DNA of 64,000 nt from Balaenoptera acutorostrata (lineage: Eukaryota > Chordata > Mammalia > Artiodactyla > Balaenopteridae): the NCBI RefSeq assembly GCF_949987535.1, contig NC_080075.1, positions 36,854,078-36,918,077 on the forward strand, written 5' to 3'. The first letter of the stretch is position 1. Each line of letters starts with the position of its first letter. A program made the translations under genes and the position numbers. Below are positions 11,220 to 22,834 of the stretch, in pieces. A model generated the notes under the pieces. That model ran no database searches, was not told the origin of the DNA, and saw only the letters and a program-made list of their open reading frames with translations.

Positions 11220-12560
11220 CAGGAGACAAAAGAAATCCACTATACTGTGACAGATGCCAAGAGGGGTAGTGTTAGGGAGCTGTCAGGCCGAGGGGCTCCA
11301 CTACCTGCTGGACCAACCCGGTGGAGAGAGGGAGTCAAGATGGAGGTTGGGTTGGTTAATGACCACAGCCAAAGAGGTGAAGGCACCAAAGAAGCAAAAA
11401 ATGCCAGGAAGAAGACCGGGACCCCAAAGCCAGAAATAAAGGGGAATCGGACCAGGCATTGGAGTACGCCAAGGCAGCTACCATATGTCAGGGCTCTAGG
11501 ACACTAGTTCACGTCGAAATCAAAAGAGCATTTTTAAATGGTAAGTAGATCCAATTTCTTCCGAGAAAGTGGAAGGACCTGAGCAACCTCTTTCTCTCAT
11601 TTCCCTCCACTGCCTACCCCTGCCTCCTTTTGATTCCCAAGGGACAATGTCTCTAATATGACTTTTCCAGCACAGTGAAGGGGGCATAAAGAAGAAAGTG
11701 GGGCATGTCAGTCCAAAAAATTGGAAGCAGCTAAAGGTTGACTGAGAACAGACAGCCTGGAGTTGAAAGCAACTTTCACGATACAGTTCATGGCTGCAAA
11801 TCCAATGGTTTCCCTTCCTGTCTGACTGAATCTCTTGCATCAGTTTTTCCCCCCAGATAAGATCCTGTTTCTAAGATTTGAAAAAAATATAGAAATCAAC
11901 TAATTTCTAAGAAGAAAAAAAGCATGTTGATGCTCTGAAGGTCAAAATCCAATGCTCTGCGCGGAGCCATCCATGGGAAACGTCTCCTCTGTCCCACTTT
12001 GTAAAACGATTTCAATGACAGACTGAGTTGCTTTGATGATGAGAGACTCACTAATTTAAAATTCTTCTTCTCAACATTGGACTTAGCGGTGTTGGATATC
12101 AAGGATATGGTGTTTTTCTTTTCATAGAGTATTTTATTCAATGTAAGACTTTGTAGATTGTAAGATGCACCGTTACTTTGTGTACCGATAACAAGAAAGA
12201 GCTGCTATTTTAATGAAAACCAACCACTCACTGTAAGAGATATTCTGGTTTTAGAGATGTTAAAACATGGGGTGGGAGTGGGGAATGTGTGCCTCAGAGA
12301 CTATGGAATATGGTGATTCTTTGTCCTTTGTACAACTGCCCACACTGCCCACATAGCCCTCAGGGAGTTTGAAGGCTGCTGTGTTAAATCAAACATCTGC
12401 CTACTGCTGACCAGGACGGCCCCGCAGAGGTACCTGATCCCACCGCTGCTTATTCCTGCTTGAATTATCCTCTCAGCCCACTGAGAGCTGGGGAATGTGG
12501 TCCACAGCCCTCGGCCATACCCCTGGGAGCCCAGCACAGGGCCAGGCACACAGAAAGCAC
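11220..12560. other. Single-copy sequence, no feature recognised
   Basis: Short open frames only. Around 12475-12550 there is weak MIR/L2-like sequence (cagcacagggccaggcacac). Confidence 0.45.
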
Positions 12561-12639
12561 TCCATCATAGGCATCTGCAGCTTGCAAAGCACGTTCACGT
12601 CCAGATTTAAAGCAGCCACGTTCCCTGTGCTACCTGACA

Positions 12640-12795
12640 CTAGCCACACCCCTGAGATAAGCAAGGCAGAGACTATTACCCCCACTTTCCAGAAGAACAC
12701 AGATGCAGCCAGTTTAAGTAGCTTCACCTGCCCAAGGACATCGCCGTGAGCAAGTGATGTCTCTGGTAGGATAGCTCAAAGTTTCTAACTCCCAG
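12640..12795 (-). repeat. MIR SINE, antisense, diverged
   Basis: Contains gactattacccccactttcc, an aagtagcttcacctgcccaa segment and a terminal gtttctaactcccagagc. The order matches antisense MIR. Confidence 0.6.
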
Positions 12796-12799
12796 AGCA

Positions 12800-14440
12800 A
12801 AACTGGTCCTTTTTTTTTCTGTTACCTCCCTCTGCTCCCAAAATAAAATGCCAAGTCTAGAGTTCCCACCTGGTGTTTCACACCCATCTGGAGACCAAGG
12901 TGCGCCAGGAGCGCCTGAGATTAGTCTCCGGGACCTGGTCCCCGTGTGGCTGCCCAGGGCATCTCAGGACCGCATTTTCTGGAATGCCCTGCCCGCCTCT
13001 CCATGGACCCTGCCTTCCTCCACCGCCCAGCATTCTGCCTTATAAGCCAGGAGGCAAAGGGAGTCACAGCGATGGGTTTAGGATTTGTATTCCCTATCTG
13101 AGTATTTTCTGAAACATATATTACATAAATATTATATTATATATATATATGTTATCAGGGAAACAAATCTCAAATCCTAGAATACCCAATGTCTCCTTAC
13201 TGAGGTATAGGATCAATGGTAGCACCACAAAAAAACATTGATTTCATGGCCCTATATAGGCCTTTCTCTGTGGAAAGGGGAAAAAAAGCAATTTTAACAT
13301 GTTATCTTTTCACTGTCCTTTCCTTACGCAAAAGGGGAGCTTCACTAGCAGAAATCAGGCGCTCAACTTACAAAAATCAGGGGCAGAGGAGGGTTATCAG
13401 GGGATAATTCTCTCTTGATTCAAATCCCTTTCGCCCCCCTGCCCCCCACACACACGCCTTTCTTTTTTTCCACAGAATGAAGAAAACAGTTTATTTTCTC
13501 AATAAGGGGGTATCAGGCAGGACTGTGGACATCTTGGGTCCCTCACCATAGTGATACATTTTCTTTCCCATTAAATAATAAAATATGCCGTAGAGTTGCA
13601 CAACCCTGCAGACCCAAGGGACATTAAAGCAGGCTCATCAAGCACCATCCATGTGGAAAGATATGAATATATTTTTACCTGGCACAGACATAGTTCCTTT
13701 GCAGCTGCCTCAGAACCCCTGCTCCCACGCACTCCTTCCTAAAACACATGGGGGAGGGGGAGAGAGAAATTGAGAATTTCATTGAAGATCAGAGAAAAAG
13801 AGAGACATAATATCTGCAAAGAACCCAGCATGAAACAGCATGTAGAATTCTTAATAATGTAGCTCCTAACTATTTTTTGTTTTGTTTTGTTTCATTTTCA
13901 CTTATTAGGAGAATTTTTAAATAACTTGAATTTTGTTGCTGCAGTCTAGGTTTGGGGTCAGTTTCTGTTCTATTATTTGGGAGCGATCGGTTATTTCATC
14001 CCCATCTGAATTCTATTTTTCTTCTATTTTGGCCCCAAAGCACCAAAACCTTATAGTTAGGAAGGACTTGTTGAGGCTTCTATGTTGAAGCAAAGTAAAG
14101 ATACAAATCATGAATTCCATCGCAAAATCCACTAATCGTCAGATTTTTGTGAAAGACTGTAATTAAATCCAGTAGGAAAAGAACGCCAAGCAGTCGAAAA
14201 AGAAAAATCAGTCATTTAAACAACTCTGCTAAGAGCTTAAAACAGACACCAAAGAACATCTGAAAAGTGCTTTTTTTTTTTGGTCAGGCAAAAAGAAGAA
14301 AAATCAGGAACAGAGAAATGTTGGGCTAGGTAATAATATTCTAAGCATCTGAAAGGTAGCATCTATAAAAACTTTATGAGATGTGCTAAATTTATTCCAG
14401 ACAAAAATCTTCATCGACTGACTGCCTATGAGATTGTCTT
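12800..14440. other. Mostly single-copy DNA
   Basis: No element recognised with confidence. 12960-13030 has a short L2-like stretch (ctggaatgccctgcccgcct). An AT dinucleotide patch lies at 13120-13152. The 13.5-14.4 kb part is repeat-poor. Confidence 0.45.
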
Positions 14441-14455
14441 TATTGTCTTTCTTTC

Positions 14456-14497
14456 TTTATAGAGCTGTCACGGGAAGATTCCTCCTGCTCAGCCAAT
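14456..14497 (-). promoter_or_regulatory. Possible minus-strand CCAAT-TATA arrangement
   Basis: Read on the minus strand, GATTGG (inverted CCAAT, 14493-14498) lies about 32 bp upstream of TATAAA (14456-14461). An AATAAA follows about 15 bp downstream of the TATA box. This could be a decayed LTR promoter or chance. No LTR ends were identified. Confidence 0.25.
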
Positions 14498-14653
14498 CAT
14501 GGAAGATTCCTGAAAAACCCTGGAGAATAAAGAGATTGGTAATCTCTTTTTAGGTAACCTAATCCCTGCACACAGAAACCCCTCCTCCAGTTCTACTGAA
14601 AACAGCTGCCCCCCAAAACAAGTGTCTTTTATGAGACGCTCTTCAACGAAAAA

Positions 14654-15412
14654 ATGACAAATCCCCCCAAACATAAAACACATTTCTCACAAAGCAAAAG
14701 CACTCAACTTGAGCCGCAAAACCCTCACAAGGTTGAAAATATCTTTCTCACAGATGCGAATAGGAAAAAGAGACCTCAAAATTGTATTCCTCGCGATTTA
14801 GATGTCCCAAATATTAGTCAGGTCAACTCACAAATTTTGTATTCATGCCCCCAAAACACTCACAAAAGTGAGTTCCAGGGTCAGGGTCCCTGTTCAAAGT
14901 TAAGCCCCATTCAGACCCAATCAAGAAAACTCATCTCTTACCTGCTCCCCCAACTTGGACACGGTCTTTCAAGATTGGCTGGGGGTGCGTCAAGGTGTGT
15001 GAAGGGAGAGCTGGCTCAAAGGAACTTCCTGGACTTCATTTCCCTCCTGCCTTGTCCAAAAGCAGGACAATGCTCGGCAAAGCTCTCCCCAGATGCTGCA
15101 CGACTGACCCCAAATGGGTACAGTGGCATTTTTGGCAAAACTTCTTGTGTCCTGGGTCTTCTCCATCTGTCCTTCCCCCTGCAGGTAGGACACTTTCTTG
15201 TGTGGTTAGAAAGCAAAGTGAGGCTTCCAGAAGTGGACCTCACCCTCCAGCCCCATCTCACCCGTCTCTATGAGGCCCCTTCCTCCCCTCCTTTGCCCCT
15301 GCTTCAAGGAGGAGAGCGCCCTCTTCCTGTCAGAGACGAATGCTTCCTCCGGAGATGCAACCTCAGCGGACACCTCGCTCCAGCAACAGTGCACCTCTCA
15401 CCCGCACCATGA
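14654..15412 (+). other. Unexplained 252-codon open reading frame
   Basis: An ATG-to-TGA frame of 252 codons lies in a locally GC-richer stretch, outside any transposable element I recognise. The predicted protein is rich in Ser, Pro, Leu and Lys, has no signal peptide, membrane segment or known motif, and resembles nothing I know. A polypyrimidine-CAG acceptor-like site occurs inside it at 15184. A consensus splice donor (CAGGTAAGA) lies on the opposite strand at 14936-14944. Under uniform base composition a frame this long is expected only rarely in 64 kb, roughly 1 in 100 by my estimate. The biased composition raises that chance. It is most likely a chance frame, or noncoding sequence of a minus-strand transcript; a coding role is not supported. 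Confidence 0.2.
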
Positions 15413-15534
15413 AACTTTCTCTCTTTGGGAGCACTTTCCCCTCTAAATATAATATGAATCTACTGATAATGCAGATCTCTCCGCTCATAACAATGTTTTT
15501 TTAATTCCCTGAGGTGGTATCCCTTACAGTAGCT

Positions 15535-15990
15535 ATTGCTCTGCTCACCACTCCCTCTGCAGCTTCTTGGAAAGCAGACTGTCTCACAACAATCTGGCTT
15601 CATTCTCCCTCTACGAAAGGGGTCCTCTCTCAGGTCAGTAATAGCCTTGACTTACGGCATCCACAGAAATCTTCCCTTCATCCTTTCAGCTGCCTTCTCT
15701 GTGGAGTTCGACACTTTCCCCTTCCTTCCTTTTGGAAACTCTCTCCTCCTCTGGGTCCCACAGGCCTTCTCTCCTATTCCTCCTTCTATTTCTCTGGTTG
15801 CTTGTGCCCAGCTCCTGTGTCTACCTCTTCTTCCGCCCGGCACCTTCACGGGCGTGTTATGCTCTGCACGATCATGTATCTTCTCCTCCTGCTCTCCTGG
15901 CTCCCTCCTCTGTGTCTGGCTTCCACAATGATTGACAGGATGGCATTTCCCATCTGTAACTTTACCATCCCAAACCAGCCTCTACCACAT
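15535..15990 (+). repeat. L2 LINE fragment, ORF2 part
   Basis: Order and wording resemble L2 reverse transcriptase coding sequence: caacaatctggcttcattct, gtcagtaatagccttgactt, ttcagctgccttctctgtgg, then gtcccacaggccttctctcc. Highly diverged, no open frame of significance. Confidence 0.55.
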
Positions 15991-15999
15991 CTTTGATCA

Positions 16000-16810
16000 T
16001 GCCTGAAATAATTTTCCCAGGGGGACATAAATTCCATTTCTCTCTGAAGATTAAAATGCAGATAATCCTTGGAGAAGTGAAATACCTGCAAATTCTCTCC
16101 TAAGTGATCATTTTGATGGGAGAAGAAGATAGGTAAGTCAAACATTCTCTATCCCTTGATTTTTCACTTATCACAAGTGGGATAAAAACAGTTGTCCTTC
16201 TTACATCAGCCATAACAGAGTTGAAAGTGCCCTGAGAATTTTAAAACTGGAGTAATATTATTACTAACTGGCATGGGTACAATTGGTTTTTATTTTGGGA
16301 AAGCTTTAGACCTCTCATACTTCCACTCTTTTCTGAGGCTTAACACAATTTTAATTAGAATACCTCTCAAAATTTCTCCCAGCATCTGTCTTTGAAAAGC
16401 TGGTGAGTCTACCGTGCCTGACCCTGAATTCACTAGCAAACTGAGTCTCAGGGGCATTGGGAAGGTGTCTATGAAGGCATAGAAGAGGCAGGAAAATGGA
16501 AATTCCTACTATTAAAAGGCCTCAAAATTTATTTTATATCCATCAGGAATACCAGGGCAGAAAGCATTCATATAAGAAAAGACACTTATTTCTTAATGTT
16601 GTTTATAGTTCTGTGTAGTGTCAAACATCCAATACAAAATAAGCTGTGTGCTTGCAGTGAACACGTGCACACCTTCCCAGAATTTGGGATGAGAAGGAAG
16701 GTGCTTGGGTATAAATTAAGAGGCTGGCTGTCATTAAGTCACCTTCTTGTTTTAGAATCTAAAATGACAATTGAACACTGACTGATGAAATTCACCAAAT
16801 AGTTCTGGTT
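16000..16810. other. Single-copy sequence, no feature recognised
   Basis: No repeat or coding evidence. Confidence 0.5.
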
Positions 16811-16814
16811 TGTT

Positions 16815-16920
16815 CTTTCTACCCTTGAAGTTAGGTGTATCCAGGTGACTTGCTTTGGCCAATGAAATATGAGTAAAAGTGAAAAGTGACACCTTTGGCC
16901 TGAAGCTGTAAACACATTTA
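16815..16920 (+). repeat. Possible MaLR/ERVL-type LTR fragment
   Basis: Contains ccaggtgacttgctttggcc and aatgaaatatgag, wording shared with the LTR-like sequence at 31.7 kb (gtgacttgctttgcctatgg). Short and diverged. Confidence 0.4.
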
Positions 16921-16987
16921 TGCAATTCAATATATTCTTCTATTTGTATATTGCTATTGCCATTGGCAACATTAAGAAAGAGGTGTT

Positions 16988-17312
16988 GGGCTTCCCTGGT
17001 GGCGCAGTGGTTGAGAACCTGCCTGCCAATGCAGGGGACACGGGTTCGAGCCCTGGTCTGGGAGGATCCCACATGCCGCGGAGCGACTGGGCCCGTGAGC
17101 CACAACTACTGAGCCTGTGCATCTGGAGCCTGTGCTCCGCAACAAGAGAGGCCACAACAATGAGAGGCCCACGCACCGCGATGAAGAGTGGCCCCTGCTT
17201 GCCACAACTAGAGAAAGCCCTCGCACAGAAACAAAGACCCAACACAGCCAAAAATAAATAAATAAATAAATCAATCAATAAATCAATCAATTAATAAATA
17301 AATAAATAAATA
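16988..17312 (+). mobile_element. CHR-type SINE, short subtype
   Basis: Near-consensus body with A box tggcgcagtgg and B box ggttcgagccc, and a tail of mixed AAAT/CAAT units. Perfect target duplication aaagaggtgtt at 16977-16987 and 17313-17323. Confidence 0.96.
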
Positions 17313-17584
17313 AAAGAGGTGTTCATTAGTCTGGGTCCTGGGGTGAGGATAATGCAGAGAAGCATCCCCAGTCCACTTGTAAAGAATATAGAACATGAGC
17401 CAACCAGAGTTAATTTTTTACACAATATATCTGGATCTATACTGAACTATACGCTCCCATCAAATTCAGCATCCTAAATCCTACCTAACTAGGTCTCTCA
17501 TTAACTTTTGTATCCTTGTCTCTCAACACACTCCAACAGGAAACAGTCTAATGAAGGGAGGCTCATTCATTTTCTATTTGCTGT

Positions 17585-18058
17585 GTTTCTAATTTACCAC
17601 ACATCGAGCGGCTTGAGACAACAGTGGTGTTGATGTTAGTCAAGGCTGTGGTCTCTCCTGAGGATTAGGGTCCTCCTCCAAGCTCATCCAGGGTGTTGAC
17701 AGAATTCCATGTTCTGTAGCTGTAAGACTAAGACCCTCAACTCCTGAAGGCCCCTCTTTGCCTTGGGCAGTTCACAGTGTGTGATTTCTTCCAGGACAGC
17801 AGGAAAGTCTGTCCCATCTAAAGGCCCACCTAACTAGGTCAGGGCCACCCAGAAGAATCTTCCTCTTGCTTAACTCAAAGTCAGCTGATTAGGGACCCTA
17901 ATTACATCTGCAAAGCTCCCTGCACCTTTGCATCTAATATAGCATAGTCAGAAAAATGACATTCCATCATGGCACAGGTCCTGGCCACACTAAAGGGGAG
18001 GGGATTATGTAAAGGTATGAGTCATTGGGGGTCCTCTTGGAATCCTACCTACCACAGG
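17585..18058 (-). mobile_element. MaLR/ERVL-class LTR fragment, antisense
   Basis: The minus strand begins CTGTGGTAGGTAGGATTCCA, as in MaLR-type LTRs, and continues with the (A)TGTAATTAGGGTCCC and GGTGGGCCT blocks. The 5' part, at the higher coordinates, is best preserved. Diverged, with no internal ERV sequence nearby. Confidence 0.6.
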
Positions 18059-18059
18059 A

Positions 18060-20940
18060 GGCCACTCTGCCTTCTATGTCCACACACAAGCTCTAGCTCC
18101 TCTCGTAGCTCTACTCATACAACACCTTCTTTACCGTCCTCATCCTCGGTCCAAAGTTTCTCCATCCTTCAGCCAAAGACAGGTCTCTCCTCTCTACAGC
18201 TTCCCTAAGACTGCTACCCACATGCAGAGAAGGCTTACAGTTCTCAGTTTCTCTCAACTCTCTGCCCTCAGAGTCCTAATCACGGTAGAGCATGCACACA
18301 TAAAAAACGGGATAACAAACTCTTAGGACCTGAATCATCTATATAACACATGTAGCAGGGGGATCACACAAAAGTTTAAAATGCACAAATTCAGTACCTA
18401 GGAAACTCCAACGTGAAGTTCCAGGCACAAATTTTCAAAAGAAATAACTATGAACAGGTTTCCTAAGTCAACAGTCTTCTTTCCCACAAGGAGAATATGA
18501 AGGAATTAAGGGAGTTGGAATTGTGGAAGAATATTTTGGTAATGGCTGTCCAAATTTTCAACACCAACTGTGCCCTAGAAAGGGCTTGACTTGCTGGTAT
18601 AAGGGACCTTAACTGTAAGAGGCTGGAGGGGAGGGGGTGGAGCTAAAGGTTGAGTATTAGGAGGGCAGGTCAAGAAATCAACAGCACTATGTCAAGAGAA
18701 GGGTAGATGGATTGTCCAGCAGGTGATGTCTGAACAACCCTGCACTTTTCACACAGGAGACAGAATGGTCTTTAATCATCTTTTAGAAATTCCAGCCCAG
18801 AGAAAGCAGAGCCAGTACAAGTCATGAAAGAACTTTCCTGTTTCTCTTACTGATCTCTACAACCCCAGAGGGGCGTGAGATGGCAGCTAGAGAGTGAAGG
18901 TCCAGGTGCACAAGGAAGAAAGAAGGTGGGCAGGTTGGAGATGGAGGTGAAGACTTAACTACTGCATGAACATTGAACACTTGATGTGGACTGGCCATCC
19001 TGACTTCTTATTCAAGACTGTGCTTTGGGTTTTTTTTTTTTTTCCTTTAGGTGGCCACTGGACATTTATCATCTGAAAGTAAGCAGAAAGGCCATAGACT
19101 CTGAAATTTTATCCAATGGTAGGGAAAAACCTTTCCTTATTGAGCAGGTTTAAAAGGAGAAGTAAGGACAAAAATAAAGTTGCCTTTAGGATTCTGCTCT
19201 ATAAGTCCTGTTCGTTCTTGTAATAGATCCTATCCAGTGCACCTGTCTCTTCATGTGGTTGTGAACTCTTTTAGGGGGGCTGCTTGTTGATTTTAAAGTT
19301 CAAAGTCATGGATTACCATCAGTCTTGTCAGCTTCATGGAAAACCATGAAGTCTTGTCCTTACTGAGAAGAAAGAAGCAGAGCAGATTTCAGCTGCACAC
19401 ACACACACACACACACACACATCTCAGGTCTTCTTGAAAGGGGGTAGCATGATTCCTAGAATACCATGTGTGAAACCGTCTTATTTCTGAAGCAGACAAC
19501 CTCAAGATCTCAAATTAAAGGCCACAACTGGTCTTTTCCCAGTTCCTCAGCTCTGATAAGGGATGTAAACAAGAATTCCTGGGGAAGGAGATTAAAAGGG
19601 AACTCAAAGTGAGGACCAGAGATTTTATGCAAATGTGATTCAAATTGTGAGAAAGCAATCTAGTTGAGCTATCTCAATGCTTTTCAGATGTTTGGAGAGT
19701 GAAAGGGACAGTGGGTGTCTCAAACGCCAGATATAAAGAAAGCCCAAGGCTACAATTGATTTGATTGAAGAAATATATAATAGGCTACTTCCGTACTCAC
19801 TAAACAGATAAGTTAAGGGGAAAAGTCAATGTGTGGCTAAAAATATCACAACGGCAGTACACACATAGCTGGCTTTATATATATTTTTTCACATAGCTAC
19901 AAACTCATTTTATAGAACCCCTCTCCCATTCCCACCCCACCCCAATAAAAGGAAAATTAACTAGTGAAATCAGATATTATTTCTCAAATGTCAATTTGTA
20001 TTTCCAATGACACATCCAGTCAAGCCCTTTGTTCTACTTTTATACATTTGTTTGGTGTTTCGGGCCAGTAATCCCCAGCCACTCCAGCTCAGTACAATGA
20101 ACTGACATTTGTGACGTCGTAGCATAAGAAACAAACCCACATGATTCTTTTATTAAATGGCACTCCACAGGCATTGCCCGTTGTCAAGGAGGCAGGAAAA
20201 GGTGTCTTCCCCTGAATGCCATTGCACGGGGCCGGCCTGAAGTGGGACCAGTTCTCGGGAAGATTATATCAGTGGCACCGCGCTGGATGACCAGGCCTTG
20301 AGGTTTCATCACATGCCCTTGCACTGAGAAATCAGAGCTGGATACACTGGGAGACTGATGGGGCAGAGGGGCCAAGAAGCAGATGTATTTGTTTTATGAA
20401 TTATCAGCACATTCCCTTGGGGGGCAGCTGATAAAGTGATACAGATCACAGCGTTATGGAAGAGGAATGAGTCTGAGATACAAAAGAGACTGGGGTGTAC
20501 TATGAATATTAATACTTGCGTTAACAAGGCCTTCAATGTGCCTTCCTTGTATTAAAGCCTCAAAGGAATCTATGTCTCAAATGAACTTGAACAGGCTCCC
20601 TGCTGAACCACAATCTTCTCAAAGCTGATGAACTGCTCTCTTCTGGGAAAAGAAATGAACTTCAGGGTGGACATTTCCTGGGAATAAGGATTTAGAGGTT
20701 AAAAAATAATAATAATTTAATTAAAATGTTTCAAAAGTAGGAAACTATATTTCCATAGTTTATCATTTACTAAAATGGAATTAAAACCTTAGCCATTGAT
20801 GGAAACTAGGACCTCAGGAAACTAACAATGTCAGACACATGTATTCATCTACTAATTCACTGAACAACTGTATCATGGTGCATGCCACACCTAGGGAGGT
20901 GCCGAGCTTGTAGGGTGGGGAATAGAAATATGTGAAGGGG
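18060..20940. other. Long single-copy stretch
   Basis: No transposable element identified with confidence, apart from a (CA)n run at 19397-19422 and a poly-T at 19030-19043. 19.9-20.6 kb is particularly repeat-free and has a TGACGTCG (CRE-like) site at 20112-20119. No coding frame is convincing. Confidence 0.45.
19397..19422. repeat. (CA)n microsatellite
   Basis: Uninterrupted CA dinucleotide run of about 13 units. Confidence 0.95.
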
Positions 20941-20944
20941 CAGT

Positions 20945-21180
20945 TATACCAGGAAAACACTGTACTAAGTGACTTACATGCAATGCCCCATTCAGTTCTT
21001 CCAACACCACTATAAAGTAGGTTCTTTTGTCATCTCCATCTTACAGGTGAGGAAACCAAGTCTCAGAGAGGATAAAGAACTCACCCAAAGTCAAGCAGAT
21101 ATTCATTGGTTGGGGCCAAGATCAGATCACATTTTAACCCAGCTCCAAAATCCATGCTTTCAATCATTACCCCTCTGTGA
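20945..21180 (-). repeat. MIR SINE, antisense, nearly full length
   Basis: Matches antisense MIR in order: cactgtactaagtgacttac, agtaggttcttttgtcatct, acaggtgaggaaaccaagtc, and ttaacccagctccaaaatcc. Confidence 0.8.
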
Positions 21181-21334
21181 ACCTAGGAAACCTTGGGTGG
21201 CAGAGGGGCTGGAGGAGTAGCAGTAAGTGAAGAAAAGGTCACATGACTAGGTGAGAGATTGGTATGAAGGCAGGACAATGAATCCATGATTCCTCTAAAT
21301 GCAACATAACCATCATGGCTCCCTGACACTGTGA

Positions 21335-21625
21335 AGGTTGATTTCTCTGCTGGAAAACCCTTCCTTCTTTCTTTATCCGACTCCAGCTTTCATCTTGCAA
21401 GTGGGGTCTTTACCCTATGCCCCTTCCTCCTGTGGGTGCTTGTCATGTTGCATCTGCAATACTTCTGTTACAATATGTTGGATTATAAAGTGTGCTTTAC
21501 ATGTCTTTGCCAGTAGATTGAGAACATCTCAAGGGCAGAAGCAATAGAGAGATTAATCGGGTATAATCACCCAGCTTTTAGCACAGTGCTAACACCTAAT
21601 ACGCATCTATAAAATAAATGAATTA
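21335..21625 (+). repeat. L2 LINE 3' end
   Basis: L2-like 3' pattern: gagaacatctcaagggcaga, agcacagtgctaacacctaa, then tctataaaataaatgaatta at the terminus. Confidence 0.6.
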
Positions 21626-21651
21626 AAGAATGACTATAAGGATATGAGAAG

Positions 21652-22138
21652 TTTCGGTTTGGTTTGGTTTTGAATGACAAAGCCAGGTTTATTGCTTTGA
21701 GTTAGACCAGCGGAGATAGGATTGGGGCGAGGAAAGGCAGCACAGGTGAATGTATCCTCCTGGCCACTGCCAAGTTCTCGGCACCCTGGGAAACCGACCC
21801 ATACACTACGGATGGACCTACGGATCACCTGCTCACGGGCTAGGCACCCACTGAAGTTCAAGGTGCATCCCAAGGCTGAGAAAAAGAGCTCCTCCTCTCC
21901 ATGATTCTGTCAGTGGTGTCACCTGCACAGGTCTGAGTGCGGAGGTGTGCAGTGATGACGTGCACTGGGGTGAGTGTCCTCAGGAAGGCGTCTTGGCGGA
22001 GGCTACCCCCGTCTTCTTGGGCGCTGGTGCTGGCTTTCATCATCATATCATTCAATCTTTTTGCAGATCCTGACCTCCAGCAAGTAGATGCCACATTCAT
22101 GTTACAGTGAGAAAACTAATTTGGGCACAGGAAAGTAA
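21652..22138 (-). pseudogene. Candidate processed retrocopy, parent unknown
   Basis: On the minus strand the segment ends with an AATAAA (about 21690-21695), followed by a short spacer and an A-rich tract with interspersed C (AAAACCAAACCAAACC). That looks like a poly-A signal and degraded tail. The octamer atgagaag occurs just outside both ends (about 21644-21651 and 22139-22146) and could be a target duplication. The body is GC-richer than its surroundings. Translation in all minus frames is broken, and I do not recognise the parent. The alternative is single-copy sequence with chance signals. Confidence 0.3.
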
Positions 22139-22569
22139 CATGAGAAGAAAAGACCAAAAATGGAGTTTGGGCTCAGATCATGGAGGTCATTCATTAAGTG
22201 CAAAGTTAAGGTGTTTGGACTTGATATGTTACAGGCAATATGGAGGCTATGCAAGCTCCAGGCCAAGAGAGTGGCCTGCTCTTCAGGGTTTAGTGAGTTT
22301 ACATAGTCCTTAGCCCGGGAGTATTAGGGAAGCAGAAAAACAGTAGGAAGCTCCCTGACAAGGGACAGGGCAGGTGTCATTAGCACTTAACTTCTATTGC
22401 TTTATCCTTTCCTTGAGACTTATTCATAATGAGCATGGGCTCAGATACTGGATATCCACTTGAGTAATGTATCTACGTTCATAACTCAGTACAAGCCAGA
22501 CACTCTTGTTTGTTACATGTGGTTTCCTTTTGACCTGTACCACAAGTCAAGAAGAGGCCTGTGCTTTTC

Positions 22570-22700
22570 TATTCTACAGAGAGCTTTGGAGACTGGCCCA
22601 TAGTCACATAGCTGGTAAATGGTGGAGGCGAGATTTGTGGGACAGGCAACCTCCCTCCAGAATGAAGACTCTCTACCGTGATACAGTACTGCCTCTTGGA
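22570..22700 (-). repeat. MIR SINE fragment, antisense
   Basis: Contains ggcccatagtcacatagctg, gtaaatggtggaggcgagat and a terminal aagactctctaccgtgatac, the order expected for antisense MIR. Confidence 0.6.
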
Positions 22701-22834
22701 TGCCTCATGGACATATCAAACTTAATATCTATAAAAGAGAACTCTCAACTTCTTCAACACCCCAAACTCACTCCTTCCCAACCTGCCCTATCTGAGTATA
22801 TGCCACCATAATCCACCAAGTGTTGAAGCGAAAA

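Noticed and set aside
15514..15996. 160-codon frame and overlapping frames on both strands
   Set aside because: The DNA matches the wording of L2 reverse transcriptase, so the frames are remnants or chance; the hydrophobic stretch comes from CT-rich codons.
21652..22138. Assignment of the retrocopy candidate to a ribosomal protein gene
   Set aside because: None of the minus-strand frames matched a ribosomal protein I could recall, so no parent is named.
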